A DNA stretch of 64,000 nucleotides from Tumebacillus_A lipolyticus (lineage in GTDB: Bacteria; Bacillota; Bacilli; Tumebacillales; Tumebacillaceae), in NCBI RefSeq assembly GCF_042682745.1, contig NZ_JBHUIO010000008.1:1-64000 (forward strand). The letters run 5' to 3'. How positions within the stretch are numbered: the stretch's first letter is position 1; every line of letters starts with the position of its first letter. Positions 32,448 to 42,091 of this stretch are shown here, one piece after another. Both the position numbers and the translations under genes were made by a program. The notes under the pieces are model-generated. The model saw only the letters and a program-made list of their open reading frames with translations. It had not been told where the DNA came from and did no database searches.

Positions 32448-33365
32448 CTATCGTGTCTCCTCTCCAACGATCCGCACTTCAGGGTGAAGTTCATAGCCGT
32501 ATCTTTCCAAGATCGTACGCTGCACAAGTTGAATCAATTGGATCACATCGATCGCTTTTGCTCCCCCGGTGTTGACGATGAAGTTTCCGTGAAGTTCAGA
32601 AATTTGTGCGCCTCCGATGCGCGTTCCTTTTAAGCCGGCCTCCTCGATGAGCTTGCCAGCGTGCGCGCCATCCGGATTGCGAAAAACGCTGCCACAGCTC
32701 GGCATCGAAAGCGGCTGTGTCGTCTGGCGGCGCTCGCGCCACCCTCGCACCCGCTCACTCATCTCGACAGGATCTCCAGAATGAAGTTCGAAGGACGCAT
32801 CCAAGACGATCGCCGGACGGTCTTTGAGGCAGGAGTAGCGATAGTCGAAGTTGAGATCTGCATGTGAAAGACGAACGATCTGACCCTTCGGGGTCAACAC
32901 GCGGCACTCGACCAACACATCTTTCACCTCTCCGCCGTGCGCTCCTGCGTTCATCATCACGGCACCGCCGACCGTTCCCGGGATTCCTGTCGCAAATTCC
33001 AGACCGCTAAGACCGCTGCGAATCGCGTGGTTGGCTGCGGAAACGAAGGAGCGCCCCCCTTGTGCAGTTAACAGATTCCCGCTGATCTGAAGGTCTGCGA
33101 AATTGTCGGCCAGCTTGATCACGACCCCGCGCAGCCCTCCATCGCGAACCAAAAGGTTGGAACCCTTCCCGATCACATACCACGGGATCTGATGTTGATC
33201 GGCGATCTCCATGATTCGCACGAGATGTTCTACGGTGGTCGGCAATGCGAAGACATCTGCAGGCCCGCCGATCTTCCATGAGGTATGCTTCGAAAGAGAT
33301 TCCTCTGGCAACACCGTTCCTACATCTTCGTTTGCAAAAAGGGATTGTATCTGCTCTTTGTTCAT
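32448..33365 (-). CDS. murB: MurB, UDP-N-acetylenolpyruvoylglucosamine reductase
   Basis: A 305-aa FAD enzyme that reduces the MurA product to UDP-MurNAc. The FAD domain is seen as YVIGKGSNLLVRDGGLRG and GLEFATGIPGTVGGAVMMNAGAHG. SCGSVFRNP carries the catalytic Ser, and EAGLKGTRIGGAQISELHGNFIVN is the C-terminal signature of type II MurB. ATG 33365 is chosen for GGAGGTACG. It starts a murB-murA unit behind the ftsW terminator. Confidence 0.96.
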   Translation of the reverse strand: MNKEQIQSLFANEDVGTVLPEESLSKHTSWKIGGPADVFALPTTVEHLVRIMEIADQHQIPWYVIGKGSNLLVRDGGLRGVVIKLADNFADLQISGNLLTAQGGRSFVSAANHAIRSGLSGLEFATGIPGTVGGAVMMNAGAHGGEVKDVLVECRVLTPKGQIVRLSHADLNFDYRYSCLKDRPAIVLDASFELHSGDPVEMSERVRGWRERRQTTQPLSMPSCGSVFRNPDGAHAGKLIEEAGLKGTRIGGAQISELHGNFIVNTGGAKAIDVIQLIQLVQRTILERYGYELHPEVRIVGEETR

Positions 33366-33470
33366 GTCGTACCTCCAGCACCAAACCTGACAAGTTAGTA
33401 AGCTCTCGTTCCGCCGTCGTACCCCCATGATATGGAGGCGGCGGAAAATATGTGACATCTGCCTAAACGA

Positions 33471-33500
33471 ACAAAAAACCTGAGCTGCAAAGCTCAGGTA
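33471..33500 (-). terminator. terminator after ftsW/spoVE
   Basis: On the minus strand ACCTGAGCT-TTGC-AGCTCAGGT is followed by TTTTTTG. It closes the mraZ-to-ftsW transcript and shows that no murG follows. Confidence 0.92.
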
Positions 33501-33545
33501 TCGCTGCGAACTTTACGTCCATTATATAACGCCTCGCTGAGAGCG

Positions 33546-34649
33546 TCACCTCGTCTGCCTTGAGATGTTCAGCAAGATTCCCACCCCAGTCAAGACCAAG
33601 GTCAGCGAGGAACCCCCATAGGAGATGAAGGGCAGCGTGATCCCCGTGACCGGCATCGAGCCTGTGACGACGCCGACGTTGATGATCACCTGGACGGCGA
33701 TCATGCCGGTGATGCCGACTGCGAGCAGCGAGCCGAACGTGTCGGGCGCTGTGATCGCGGTGCGCAGTCCCCGCCAGACCAGCAGCAAAAACAGCAGCAA
33801 CAGCGTAGCACCGCCGATGAAGCCCAACTCCTCCGAGAGGATCGAGAAGATAAAGTCGGTCTGCGGCTCTGGCAGATAGAGAAACTTCTGCCTGCTTCGA
33901 CCAAGCCCAAGCCCTAACAGTCCGCCCGGTCCGATCGCATAGAGCGATTGAATGATATGATACCCCTCGTCCAACTGATAGGCCCACGGGTCCATAAAGG
34001 CGACGATCCTTTTCAAGCGGTAGGGTGCCACCACGACGAGCGCAATAAATGCAGGAATTGCCAGACTGGCCAAACCGAGCAGGTGTTTGATTTTTGCGCC
34101 GGCGGCGAAGAGGATGATGATGACGGTGCCCATCAGAACGGTGCTCTGTCCGAGGTCGGGCTCCAGCATGATCAGGCCGACAGCTGCGATGGCAATTCCT
34201 AGCGGTGGCAGCAACCCACGCTTAAATTCGACGATCTTTTCCTGATTTTTGGACAGCATGTAGGCGAAGAAGATGATGATCCCTAGCTTGGCAAACTCGG
34301 AGGGTTGAATCCCCAGCGAGCCGATGCCAAGCCATGCGCGCGATCCTCCACGCACCGTTCCGATGCCTGGGATCGCAACGGCGATCAACAGCAGAAAGCA
34401 GATGATCAACAGGGGTCTCGCGATCCGCATCAGCTTGTGATAATCGTAGTTCATCATGACAAACATCGAGATGATCCCAAGCACGGCCCACATCAGTTGG
34501 CGTTTTGCGTAGAAGAAAGCATCGCCATCCATCTTTTGAACAGCAAGCACTGCACTGGCACTATAGACGATAATGACGCCGATTCCCAGAAGCAAAAGCG
34601 TAGACAGGATGATCAGCGTGTCCGGATACGATTTGATCTTGCCTTTCAA
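33546..34649 (-). CDS. ftsW: SEDS-family peptidoglycan polymerase FtsW/SpoVE
   Basis: A 367-aa SEDS protein with about ten membrane helices. Family residues include IVYSASAV, the catalytic-loop AEELGFIGG seen here as SILSEELGFIGG (Glu-Glu), and PLPFISYGGSSL as LPFISYGGSSL near the end. It polymerises lipid II with a class B PBP (pbpB or SpoVD). Its position after murD is that of spoVE in B. subtilis, so sporulation cortex use, vegetative division use, or both are possible. TTG start with GGGGGG upstream. Confidence 0.93.
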   Translation of the reverse strand: MKGKIKSYPDTLIILSTLLLLGIGVIIVYSASAVLAVQKMDGDAFFYAKRQLMWAVLGIISMFVMMNYDYHKLMRIARPLLIICFLLLIAVAIPGIGTVRGGSRAWLGIGSLGIQPSEFAKLGIIIFFAYMLSKNQEKIVEFKRGLLPPLGIAIAAVGLIMLEPDLGQSTVLMGTVIIILFAAGAKIKHLLGLASLAIPAFIALVVVAPYRLKRIVAFMDPWAYQLDEGYHIIQSLYAIGPGGLLGLGLGRSRQKFLYLPEPQTDFIFSILSEELGFIGGATLLLLFLLLVWRGLRTAITAPDTFGSLLAVGITGMIAVQVIINVGVVTGSMPVTGITLPFISYGGSSLTLVLTGVGILLNISRQTR

Positions 34650-34687
34650 GGCAAAGTTCCCCCCCGGTGCTCGGTCTCGTCCAATCG

Positions 34688-36043
34688 CTATAATGTATGC
34701 ACAGCTTTTTTAAACATGCTTCCTCGCTCTTCAAAGGATGCGAACATATCCCAGCTCGCACAGGCGGGAGAGAGGAGCACCACATCGCCTGAGACCGCAT
34801 GAGCGGCCGCAGCCCTCACCGCCTCTTCGAGCGTGTCCACCTGAACCGAACTGACTTCAGCCTTTGTCGCAACCGTCCGCATCTTGTCGGCCGCCTGCCC
34901 GATCGCCACCAGATGTTTGACCTTTTTGGCAAAGACGGGCACCAACTCCATAAAGTCGACACCGCGGTCGAGACCGCCTGCGATCAACACCACGCTGCGG
35001 TCGGCAAACGTGTTGATCGCCATCGTCGCCGCGGTCGAATTGGTCGATTTCGAGTCGTTGTAATAGCTGATGCCCGCTCTGGTGATCACATGCTCCAAGC
35101 GGTGCTCCACGCCGGAAAACGAGCGTGCCACCTCGATGATCGCAGCCGGATCTGCGCCGGCCGAAAGCGCGATCGCCGTCGCAGCGAGCAGATTTTCCAG
35201 ATTGTGCTCCCCTTTGAGCGCTACCTCACCGACGGGGAGCAGAGAGAGTTCCTTGCCGTGCATACGCGCATGGATGTTCCCATCCTTGACAAAAACGCCC
35301 TCGTCTAAAACATCGCGCCGCGAAAAGGGGAAGATTCTGCCCTTCGCAAACGAGCGGACAGCGCGCACCTCTTCCTGATCCCAGTTGATCACCGCCACAT
35401 CGTCTGCCTGCTGATTGGCAAACAGGCGATATTTTGCGTCGCGGTATTCTTCCAGCGTCCCATGATAGTCGAGATGTGCCGGATAGATGTTGAGGAGCGC
35501 GCCGATCTTCGGTCGGAACTGCTCCGTCCCCATCAGCTGAAAGGAGGAGAGTTCTGCCACCAACCACTGCTCGCTCGTCACCTCTTCCACCGCGTCGCTC
35601 ATGGCGCGACCGATGTTGCCAGCGACGACAGGCGCGAGCGACGCCTGCTTCAGCATCTCGCCGACCAGCGTCGTCGTCGTCGTCTTGCCGTTGCTTCCGG
35701 TGATGCCGATGATCGGCGCGGCAGACAGGCGATAGGCGATCTCCACTTCTGTCAGCACGCGAATGCCCGCCTGCAACGCCTGTTGAATCGTCGCCACCCG
35801 ATACGGGATGCCCGGATTTTTCACCACAAAATCAAGCCCCGGATGAACGATGCCATCCGGGTGCCCTCCACCGATCACTTCGATGCCCAGCGCTTGGAGC
35901 TCGCTCGCATCGCCGCCCATCTCCGCGAGCGTCTTTTGGTCGTTGACCACCACGTGCGCGCCGTGTTTGTGCAAGAGTCGAGCCACCGCTACGCCGGAGA
36001 GGCCCACACCGAGCACGAGCACGTTCTTCCCTTGAAAATTCAC
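34688..36043 (-). CDS. murD: MurD, UDP-MurNAc-L-Ala:D-Glu ligase
   Basis: A 451-aa Mur ligase that adds D-Glu. The N-terminal Rossmann segment NVLVLGVGLSGVAVARLL, the P-loop IGITGSNGKTTTTTL (about 112-126), and YYNDSKSTNSTAA (substrate Lys/Asn region) are intact. GTG start with AGAAGGTGAAGAGG upstream. It lies between mraY and ftsW as usual. Confidence 0.97.
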   Translation of the reverse strand: MNFQGKNVLVLGVGLSGVAVARLLHKHGAHVVVNDQKTLAEMGGDASELQALGIEVIGGGHPDGIVHPGLDFVVKNPGIPYRVATIQQALQAGIRVLTEVEIAYRLSAAPIIGITGSNGKTTTTTLVGEMLKQASLAPVVAGNIGRAMSDAVEEVTSEQWLVAELSSFQLMGTEQFRPKIGALLNIYPAHLDYHGTLEEYRDAKYRLFANQQADDVAVINWDQEEVRAVRSFAKGRIFPFSRRDVLDEGVFVKDGNIHARMHGKELSLLPVGEVALKGEHNLENLLAATAIALSAGADPAAIIEVARSFSGVEHRLEHVITRAGISYYNDSKSTNSTAATMAINTFADRSVVLIAGGLDRGVDFMELVPVFAKKVKHLVAIGQAADKMRTVATKAEVSSVQVDTLEEAVRAAAAHAVSGDVVLLSPACASWDMFASFEERGSMFKKAVHTL

Positions 36044-36058
36044 GTCCTCTTCACCTTC

Positions 36059-37021
36059 TTATTTGAGATACAATACGAGCGCAGAGACGGCGAGGCACAG
36101 GCCTGCCGTCCAGAACGTGCCGACCACTCGCCACTCCGACCAGCCGAGCAGTTCAAAATGGTGATGCAGCGGGCTCATCTTGAACAGGCGCTTGCCAAAC
36201 GTCTGAAAGGAGATCACTTGCAGGATGACCGAAAGCACTTCGACGACGAACACCCCGCCGATCAGCACCAGCCAGATCTCCGTCTTGGTCAGAATCGCGA
36301 CCGTCGCGAGCGCGCCCCCGAGCGCCAAAGAGCCCGTATCGCCCATGAACACTTTTGCCGGATGCACGTTGAAGACGAGGAATCCGATCAGCCCGCCGAC
36401 CATCGCCGCACAGAAGATCGCCACCTCCATGTTGGACGTCCACCATGCCAAGATCGCGTAGGAGCCAAACGCGATCGCCGTCGTCCCGGCAGCCAGACCG
36501 TCCAGACCGTCGGTCAGGTTGACCGCATTGGAAGAGGCGATCACGATCAATACCAAAAAGGGAAGATAGAAGAAGCCGAGATCCCACTGCACATCGAAAA
36601 ACGGTATCGAAATGGTCATATCGATCATGCCAGTATAATACATCACCACATAGAGCACGACACCGACCAAGATCTGACCGATCAGTTTCTGCCGCGCCCG
36701 AAGTCCCAGGTTGCGCTTGAGCGCAACTTTGATGTAATCGTCTAAGAAGCCGACCGTGCCGTACGCCAGCGTCACGAAGAGCAACAGCCACAGCTCAGGC
36801 GACAGTTCGGAAAATTTGATCGCGGTGATCGACATGGCGATCAGGAAGATCACGCCCCCCATCGTCGGGGTGCCCGCTTTTTTCTGATGTCCTTGCGGAC
36901 CTTCTGCGCGGATCGCCTGCCCAAACTTCAAGCGGCGCAAAAACGGAATGAACAGCGGAGCGAGCAGCAGGGCGATCACAAAGCTAACCCCTGTCGTCCA
37001 CAGCAAAATTTGCATATCCAT
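36059..37021 (-). CDS. mraY: MraY, phospho-MurNAc-pentapeptide transferase
   Basis: A 320-aa integral membrane enzyme with ten helices that transfers phospho-MurNAc-pentapeptide to undecaprenyl phosphate, making lipid I. The signatures GTPTMGGVIF, FLDDYIKV (catalytic Asp pair) and NAVNLTDGLDGLAAGT are visible, as is MSPLHHHFELLGWSE in the cytoplasmic loop. GGGAGGACC precedes the ATG. Confidence 0.97.
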   Translation of the reverse strand: MDMQILLWTTGVSFVIALLLAPLFIPFLRRLKFGQAIRAEGPQGHQKKAGTPTMGGVIFLIAMSITAIKFSELSPELWLLLFVTLAYGTVGFLDDYIKVALKRNLGLRARQKLIGQILVGVVLYVVMYYTGMIDMTISIPFFDVQWDLGFFYLPFLVLIVIASSNAVNLTDGLDGLAAGTTAIAFGSYAILAWWTSNMEVAIFCAAMVGGLIGFLVFNVHPAKVFMGDTGSLALGGALATVAILTKTEIWLVLIGGVFVVEVLSVILQVISFQTFGKRLFKMSPLHHHFELLGWSEWRVVGTFWTAGLCLAVSALVLYLK

Positions 37022-37053
37022 GACCTCTGGTCCTCCCTTACCTTTACAACCAA

Positions 37054-38442
37054 TCAGACTAAAGCTCGCACGATCTCGACAAACTTCATGCCGAGCGACG
37101 CTTTGCAGAGCAAGATCGCTCCATCCCCTTCATCGTCCGCATGCTGGCGCAACACCGCCTGCAGATGATCGACAGTCTCCTCTCGCTCCGGGAAATGATA
37201 GATGCGCTCCGCAGGGAAACCGCTCTGTCGCGCGCCGAGCGCGATGTCAGCAGCCAGCTCGCCGACGCAGACCAGCTGGTCAAACGGCATCTCGGCTAAA
37301 AAAGCGCCGATCTCCTGATGCATACGCGCCGAATCTGGCCCTAATTCCAGCATGCCCCCGAGCACCGCCACCTTAAAACCGCCGGTCATCGATGCGAACA
37401 TCGACAGCGCTGCTCGCATCGATGTGGGCGATGCGTTGTACGCATCGTCGATGACCGTTCCCCCGAGACGTGCCCGTTTGACTTCGAGTCGACGTGCGGT
37501 CAGCGACGCTTTGGCAAGCCCCGCCCGAATCTGCTCACCGCTCATGCCCAAGGCGCGTCCGACCGCGACCGCTGCCAACCCGTTGCCGAGCTGGTGCTGC
37601 CCCATCACCGGCAATTCATAGCGCGTTTCATCGCCGAAAACGGAGAAGCGAGAACCGCGAACGCCGAGGTTTTCCACCTCGACCGCCTGTACGTCGTTTC
37701 CATCCTCAAAGCCAAACCAGATCCGCTCCGCCTTCGTCTTTCCAGCAGACGCGCGCAGCAGCGGCTCATCTCCAAACAGGATCGCCTTGCCGCTCGCAGG
37801 CAGCCCCTCGATCAGTTCACACTTCGCCGCAGCGATTCCTTCCCGTGAACCGAGATATTCGATATGCGCTTCTCCGATGTTGGTGATCACGCCAAACTCT
37901 GGCGCTGCCAGCTGTGTCAGCAGCTCGATCTCACCGGCGTGGTTCATGCCCATCTCCAGCACCGCGACCTCGGTGCTCTCCTCAAGCGAGAGCAGCATCA
38001 GCGGCAGGCCGATATGGTTGTTCAGATTGCCCTGCGTCTTCTGCACGCGAAACGCTTCGGCGAGGACGGTTGCGATCATATCTTTGGTCGACGTCTTTCC
38101 GTTGCTCCCCGTGATGCCGATGACGCGCACATCGAGCGAGCGGCGATAGGCGGCAGACAACCGCTGCAGGGCGAGCAGCGTGTCGTCCACTTCGATCAGG
38201 GCCAGCGAGGTGGACGGATGCGGACGCCCCGCTTGCCAGAGCGCGACCACCGCGCCCTGCGCTTCCGCCTGCAGCAAAAATTGGTGCCCGTCAAATCGCT
38301 CTCCCACCAGCGGAATGAACAGCTTGCCGGTCATCTCGCTCCTCGTATCGGTCGCCACACCGCTCGCCATCAACTCTGGCGAGCCTTGCAACAGACTTCC
38401 TGCCACCATCTCTGTCAGTTCTGCAACGCTTTTGCTGATCAT
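37054..38442 (-). CDS. murF: MurF, UDP-MurNAc-tripeptide:D-Ala-D-Ala ligase
   Basis: A 462-aa Mur ligase that adds D-Ala-D-Ala. The P-loop VIGITGSNGKTSTKDMIATV is near residue 108, VLEMGMNHAGEIELLT is the central Glu/His region, and DDAYNASPTSMRAAL is the substrate-binding region. The ATG overlaps the murE stop by 4 nt, giving coupled translation. In B. subtilis murF sits outside the dcw cluster; here it is inside. Confidence 0.97.
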   Translation of the reverse strand: MISKSVAELTEMVAGSLLQGSPELMASGVATDTRSEMTGKLFIPLVGERFDGHQFLLQAEAQGAVVALWQAGRPHPSTSLALIEVDDTLLALQRLSAAYRRSLDVRVIGITGSNGKTSTKDMIATVLAEAFRVQKTQGNLNNHIGLPLMLLSLEESTEVAVLEMGMNHAGEIELLTQLAAPEFGVITNIGEAHIEYLGSREGIAAAKCELIEGLPASGKAILFGDEPLLRASAGKTKAERIWFGFEDGNDVQAVEVENLGVRGSRFSVFGDETRYELPVMGQHQLGNGLAAVAVGRALGMSGEQIRAGLAKASLTARRLEVKRARLGGTVIDDAYNASPTSMRAALSMFASMTGGFKVAVLGGMLELGPDSARMHQEIGAFLAEMPFDQLVCVGELAADIALGARQSGFPAERIYHFPEREETVDHLQAVLRQHADDEGDGAILLCKASLGMKFVEIVRALV

Positions 38443-39917
38443 TTTGCACCTCGAATCGCAAGCTGCGCGATCTCACGGTCATCAAAATGAGATTTCGTCT
38501 TGCCGATGATCTGATACGTCTCATGCCCTTTGCCAGCGATCATGATCACATCGCCCGCCTCCGCCTGCGCCACCGCAAAGCGAATCGCTTCGGCGCGGTC
38601 GGTGATGCGCACATATCGACCGGCCGCATCGCTCACGCCAGCCTCCATATCGTCCAAAATCAGATCTGGATCTTCTGTGCGCGGGTTGTCGGAGGTCAAG
38701 ATGGCAAGGTCTGAGTAGGAGACGGCGATCTGCGCCATCAACGGCCGCTTGGTGCGATCGCGATCTCCCCCGCAGCCGACGACGCAGAACACCTTGCGCT
38801 TGGCGAACTCCCTTACAGTCTTCATCGCATTTTCCAGCGAGTCGGGAGTGTGCGAGTAGTCGACGATTACCGTGAAGTCCTGCCCGGCCTGCACCGTCTC
38901 AAACCTGCCGTTGACGCCAGAGATCGACTCCAGCGACCGTTTGATCTCGGCGAGCGAGATCCCTTCCGCCAAGCATGCGCTCATCGCAGCCAGAGCGTTG
39001 TACACATTGAACTTCCCGGTCAACTGCAGCGCAAAGCGCTCGCGACCAAAGCGGCTCTCCACGTTGAACGACACGCCAGCAGCTTCGACAACCACATCGA
39101 GCGCGCGCACATCGGCCGGCTGATCGATCCCGTAGGTGATCACCTGCGCAGTCGTCAGATCGCGAAAGCACTCAGATGCTGGATCATCCGCATTGAGCAC
39201 AGCCAGCTTGTTGCTGTGCGCCTCGTCCCGGTAGGTGTTGCCCAGGCGAGCGAACAGCTTCCCCTTCGCCTGCCGATACGCTTCCATCGAACCGTGGAAG
39301 TCGAGATGATCTTGGGTCAAGTTGGTGAAGATCGCGATATGATAGTCGGTGCCTGCTGAGCGCTTCAAATCGAGCGCATGCGAGGACACCTCGGTGATCG
39401 GATATTCGGTACCGACCTCGCGCATCCGATAAAACAGTTGCTGCAGGTCGAGCACATCTGGCGTCGTATTCGCCATCGGGATCTCCTCATCGCCGATTCG
39501 AGCCATGATCGTGCCGATCAGACCGGTCCGCTTTCCCGCATCGCGCAAGATCTGATCGATCAACAGCGTGGTCGTCGTCTTCCCGTTGGTGCCGGTGACC
39601 CCGATCACCTTCATCTCCTTCGAAGGATGACCGTAAAAAACGGACGCAAGCACCGCAGCCACCGCCCGTGTATCCGGGACGATGACCTGCGGTGCGGAGA
39701 TTCCTTCGATCGCATCTTCTACCACGACAGCAGCAGCGCCCGCTCGCGCCGCCTGCTCGACATACTCATGACCGTCCACCGTATAGCCGCGAAGTGCAAG
39801 AAACAAGCTTCCCGGCCCTACTTGGCGCGAATCGGCCGTCACATTTATGATTTCGACATCATCTTGACCGATGACGTTTTTGAACAAAATCGGAGAGATC
39901 AATTCTCTGAGCCGCAC
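38439..39917 (-). CDS. murE: MurE, UDP-MurNAc-L-Ala-D-Glu:meso-DAP ligase
   Basis: A 492-aa Mur ligase. The P-loop VIGVTGTNGKTTTTLL is near residue 112, and YSHTPDSLENAM follows. TSDNPRTEDP contains the DNPR motif that selects meso-diaminopimelate over Lys. The organism therefore probably has DAP-type peptidoglycan. GTG start with AGGAGGAACTC upstream. Followed by murF with 4-nt overlap. Confidence 0.97.
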   Translation of the reverse strand: MRLRELISPILFKNVIGQDDVEIINVTADSRQVGPGSLFLALRGYTVDGHEYVEQAARAGAAAVVVEDAIEGISAPQVIVPDTRAVAAVLASVFYGHPSKEMKVIGVTGTNGKTTTTLLIDQILRDAGKRTGLIGTIMARIGDEEIPMANTTPDVLDLQQLFYRMREVGTEYPITEVSSHALDLKRSAGTDYHIAIFTNLTQDHLDFHGSMEAYRQAKGKLFARLGNTYRDEAHSNKLAVLNADDPASECFRDLTTAQVITYGIDQPADVRALDVVVEAAGVSFNVESRFGRERFALQLTGKFNVYNALAAMSACLAEGISLAEIKRSLESISGVNGRFETVQAGQDFTVIVDYSHTPDSLENAMKTVREFAKRKVFCVVGCGGDRDRTKRPLMAQIAVSYSDLAILTSDNPRTEDPDLILDDMEAGVSDAAGRYVRITDRAEAIRFAVAQAEAGDVIMIAGKGHETYQIIGKTKSHFDDREIAQLAIRGAK

Positions 39918-40000
39918 CGGAGTTCCTCCTCTTGCTTACAAAAAAATACGCGCTGTCAAACACTCTCATTATTAACCAAACCACTCGCTTCGCACAAGGC

Positions 40001-41938
40001 TTATCGGGCAGGTTTATCGGACAGGTACAGCCGTACCGTCGAGCCAGGTGGCACTTTCGTCCCCGCAGCAGGCTGTTGTTCGACGATGTAGCTCCCCGTG
40101 CCTGCCGTCTCCACTTTGAGCTGCAAGCCAGAACCGTACATCTCCTTCTGCGCCTCCTGCACGGTCATCCCAGCGATCGGCGGCACTTCGACCGGCTTGA
40201 CGTCCGTATATTGGTATTCGCGCTTCAAGCCGCCCTTGCTCGGCTCCACACCGAGATAATGCAACGAATCGCCGAGGATGTTGCCGACGACCGGAGCTGC
40301 GATCACGCCCCCGAACACCAGTGGCGCTTTCGGATTGTCGATGGCGATGTAGGCGACGAGCCGCGGATTGTCGACAGGGGCCATCCCGATAAAAGATACG
40401 ATGTAATGGCCCGATTTATAAGCGCCGTTTTCTGCAACTTGCGCAGTTCCCGTCTTTCCCCCCACGCGAAAACCTTCTAAGAACGCATTTTTACCAGACC
40501 CGCGAGCCACGACCGATTCGAGCGTCTCCCGCACCTGTTTGGCTGTGTTCTCCGAAACGACGCGGCGCACCACCTCTGGCTGGACCTGCTCGATCACCTG
40601 ATCGGTCTCAGGATCGCGCCACTCTTTGACCAGGTGCGGCTTCATCAGCTCGCCTCCGTTGGCGATCGCCGACACCGCCATCACCTGCTGGATCGGCGTC
40701 ACCGCAACACCTTGACCGAACGAGGTGGTCGCAAGCTCCAGCGGACCGACATTCTCCAGTCGGAACATCACGCCTTTTCCCTCGCCGGGCAGATCGATCC
40801 CCGACTTTTGCCCAAAGCCGAACTGATCGATATAGCGAAACAGCGTCTCCTTGCCCAATCGCTCTCCCATCAGCATAAAGCCCGGGTTGCACGAGTTCTC
40901 AACAACATCGAGCATCGTCTCCGAACCATGCCCCCCCGCCTTCCAGCAGCGGATCTTTCTGCCCGACACCTCATAATAGCCAGGATCGTAAAATCGATCG
41001 GTCAGCGAGATTTTTTTCTCCTCCAAGGCGGCTGCCAGCGTGACGATCTTAAACGTCGAGCCCGGCTCAAAGTTTTTCCAGATCGACAGATTGCGGTTAT
41101 ACGTCTCCTGCGGATAGCTGCGATAGTTGCCCGGATTGTAGGTCGGATAGTTGGCCAAGGCCAAGATCTCGCCTGTTTTCGGATCGGCGACAACTGCCAT
41201 CACGCCGTCCGGATTATATTTGGCGACCACATTCTCCAGTTCTCGCTCAACGAATGTCTGAATTTCAGCATCGAGGGTCGTCACCAGTTTTTGGCCGTCT
41301 TTTGGCGCCACATATTCATCGTTTTCCTGCGGCATCTCCTGCCCTTTCGCATTGGCGAAGAAGGAGATGCGACCTTTTTCCCCTTTTAAGCGATCATCAT
41401 ACCAGCGCTCGATCCCGGTCAGACCTTGATTGTCCACGCCGGAAAACCCGAGAACATGCGCAGCCAACCCCTCATGCGGATAGTAGCGCTTGCCCTCCTC
41501 GGTCACATGGACGCCCGGCAAGCCCATCGTGCGCACTTGCCTCGCCTTCTCATCGGTGATCTTGCGCCCGCCCGGCTGCAGATAGACCAGCAAGGTGCGC
41601 TTCGAAATCGTCTGCAGCACCTTTTCATACGTCATGTCTAACACCGGTGCCAATTGTCTGGCGGTGCTCTCCTTGTCTTTGACCTGCGATGGGATCACGA
41701 CGATCGTCGGCGCGCTTCCATTATAGGCGAGCACTTCGCCGTTTCGGTCGGTGATCACACCCCGCTTCGCTTCCACCGGGATGTTCCTCCGCCAAAGGTC
41801 TTCCGCCTGCTCGGTCAGCCAGGGCGCCTGGATCATCTGGACGTAGCCAAGGCGAAGCACCAATGCGCAGAACACCGCGGCCAAAGCTATGAGCACGATC
41901 ACGAGTCGCTTGCGAATCACTACGTTGGACACTCGCAA
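40001..41938 (-). CDS. spoVD: SpoVD-type class B penicillin-binding protein
   Basis: A protein of about 645 aa: N-terminal membrane helix, PBP dimer domain, transpeptidase with SxxK in EPGSTFK, SxN in VENSCNPGF and KTG in GGKTGTAQV, and a single PASTA domain at the C-terminus (about 580-640). In B. subtilis SpoVD makes spore cortex with SpoVE. The single PASTA and position after pbpB fit SpoVD. A TTG at 41938 is chosen since AAAGGAGGCG lies upstream; the longer frame covers the promoter region. Confidence 0.92.
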   Translation of the reverse strand: MRVSNVVIRKRLVIVLIALAAVFCALVLRLGYVQMIQAPWLTEQAEDLWRRNIPVEAKRGVITDRNGEVLAYNGSAPTIVVIPSQVKDKESTARQLAPVLDMTYEKVLQTISKRTLLVYLQPGGRKITDEKARQVRTMGLPGVHVTEEGKRYYPHEGLAAHVLGFSGVDNQGLTGIERWYDDRLKGEKGRISFFANAKGQEMPQENDEYVAPKDGQKLVTTLDAEIQTFVERELENVVAKYNPDGVMAVVADPKTGEILALANYPTYNPGNYRSYPQETYNRNLSIWKNFEPGSTFKIVTLAAALEEKKISLTDRFYDPGYYEVSGRKIRCWKAGGHGSETMLDVVENSCNPGFMLMGERLGKETLFRYIDQFGFGQKSGIDLPGEGKGVMFRLENVGPLELATTSFGQGVAVTPIQQVMAVSAIANGGELMKPHLVKEWRDPETDQVIEQVQPEVVRRVVSENTAKQVRETLESVVARGSGKNAFLEGFRVGGKTGTAQVAENGAYKSGHYIVSFIGMAPVDNPRLVAYIAIDNPKAPLVFGGVIAAPVVGNILGDSLHYLGVEPSKGGLKREYQYTDVKPVEVPPIAGMTVQEAQKEMYGSGLQLKVETAGTGSYIVEQQPAAGTKVPPGSTVRLYLSDKPAR

Positions 41939-42065
41939 AACAGGACGCCTCCTTTTGCAAAAACATCGGTACGATCTGGTACAACCATTACCAACGTTAT
42001 GCAAAAAGGCAGCAGACAAGTACATATTGTCCGAAACGTCACAACTTGTACATCTCAACATAGAA

Positions 42066-42091
42066 AGCCCGCAGCGTCAAGACTGCGGGCT
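42066..42091 (-). terminator. hairpin at the pbpB stop
   Basis: AGCCCGCAG / CTGCGGGCT, 9-bp stem, on the minus strand followed by TTCTATG. It overlaps the last codons of pbpB. T-run is short, so it may be a partial terminator between pbpB and spoVD. Confidence 0.55.

Noticed and set aside
33463..33987. 174-aa minus-strand open frame near ftsW
   Set aside because: It overlaps ftsW in another frame and shows no similarity to MurG, which I specifically looked for.
41960..42062. Sigma-E promoter for spoVD (CATAACGT as -10)
   Set aside because: The only ATA upstream lies about 23 nt away, too far for a sigma-E -35, so I did not call it.
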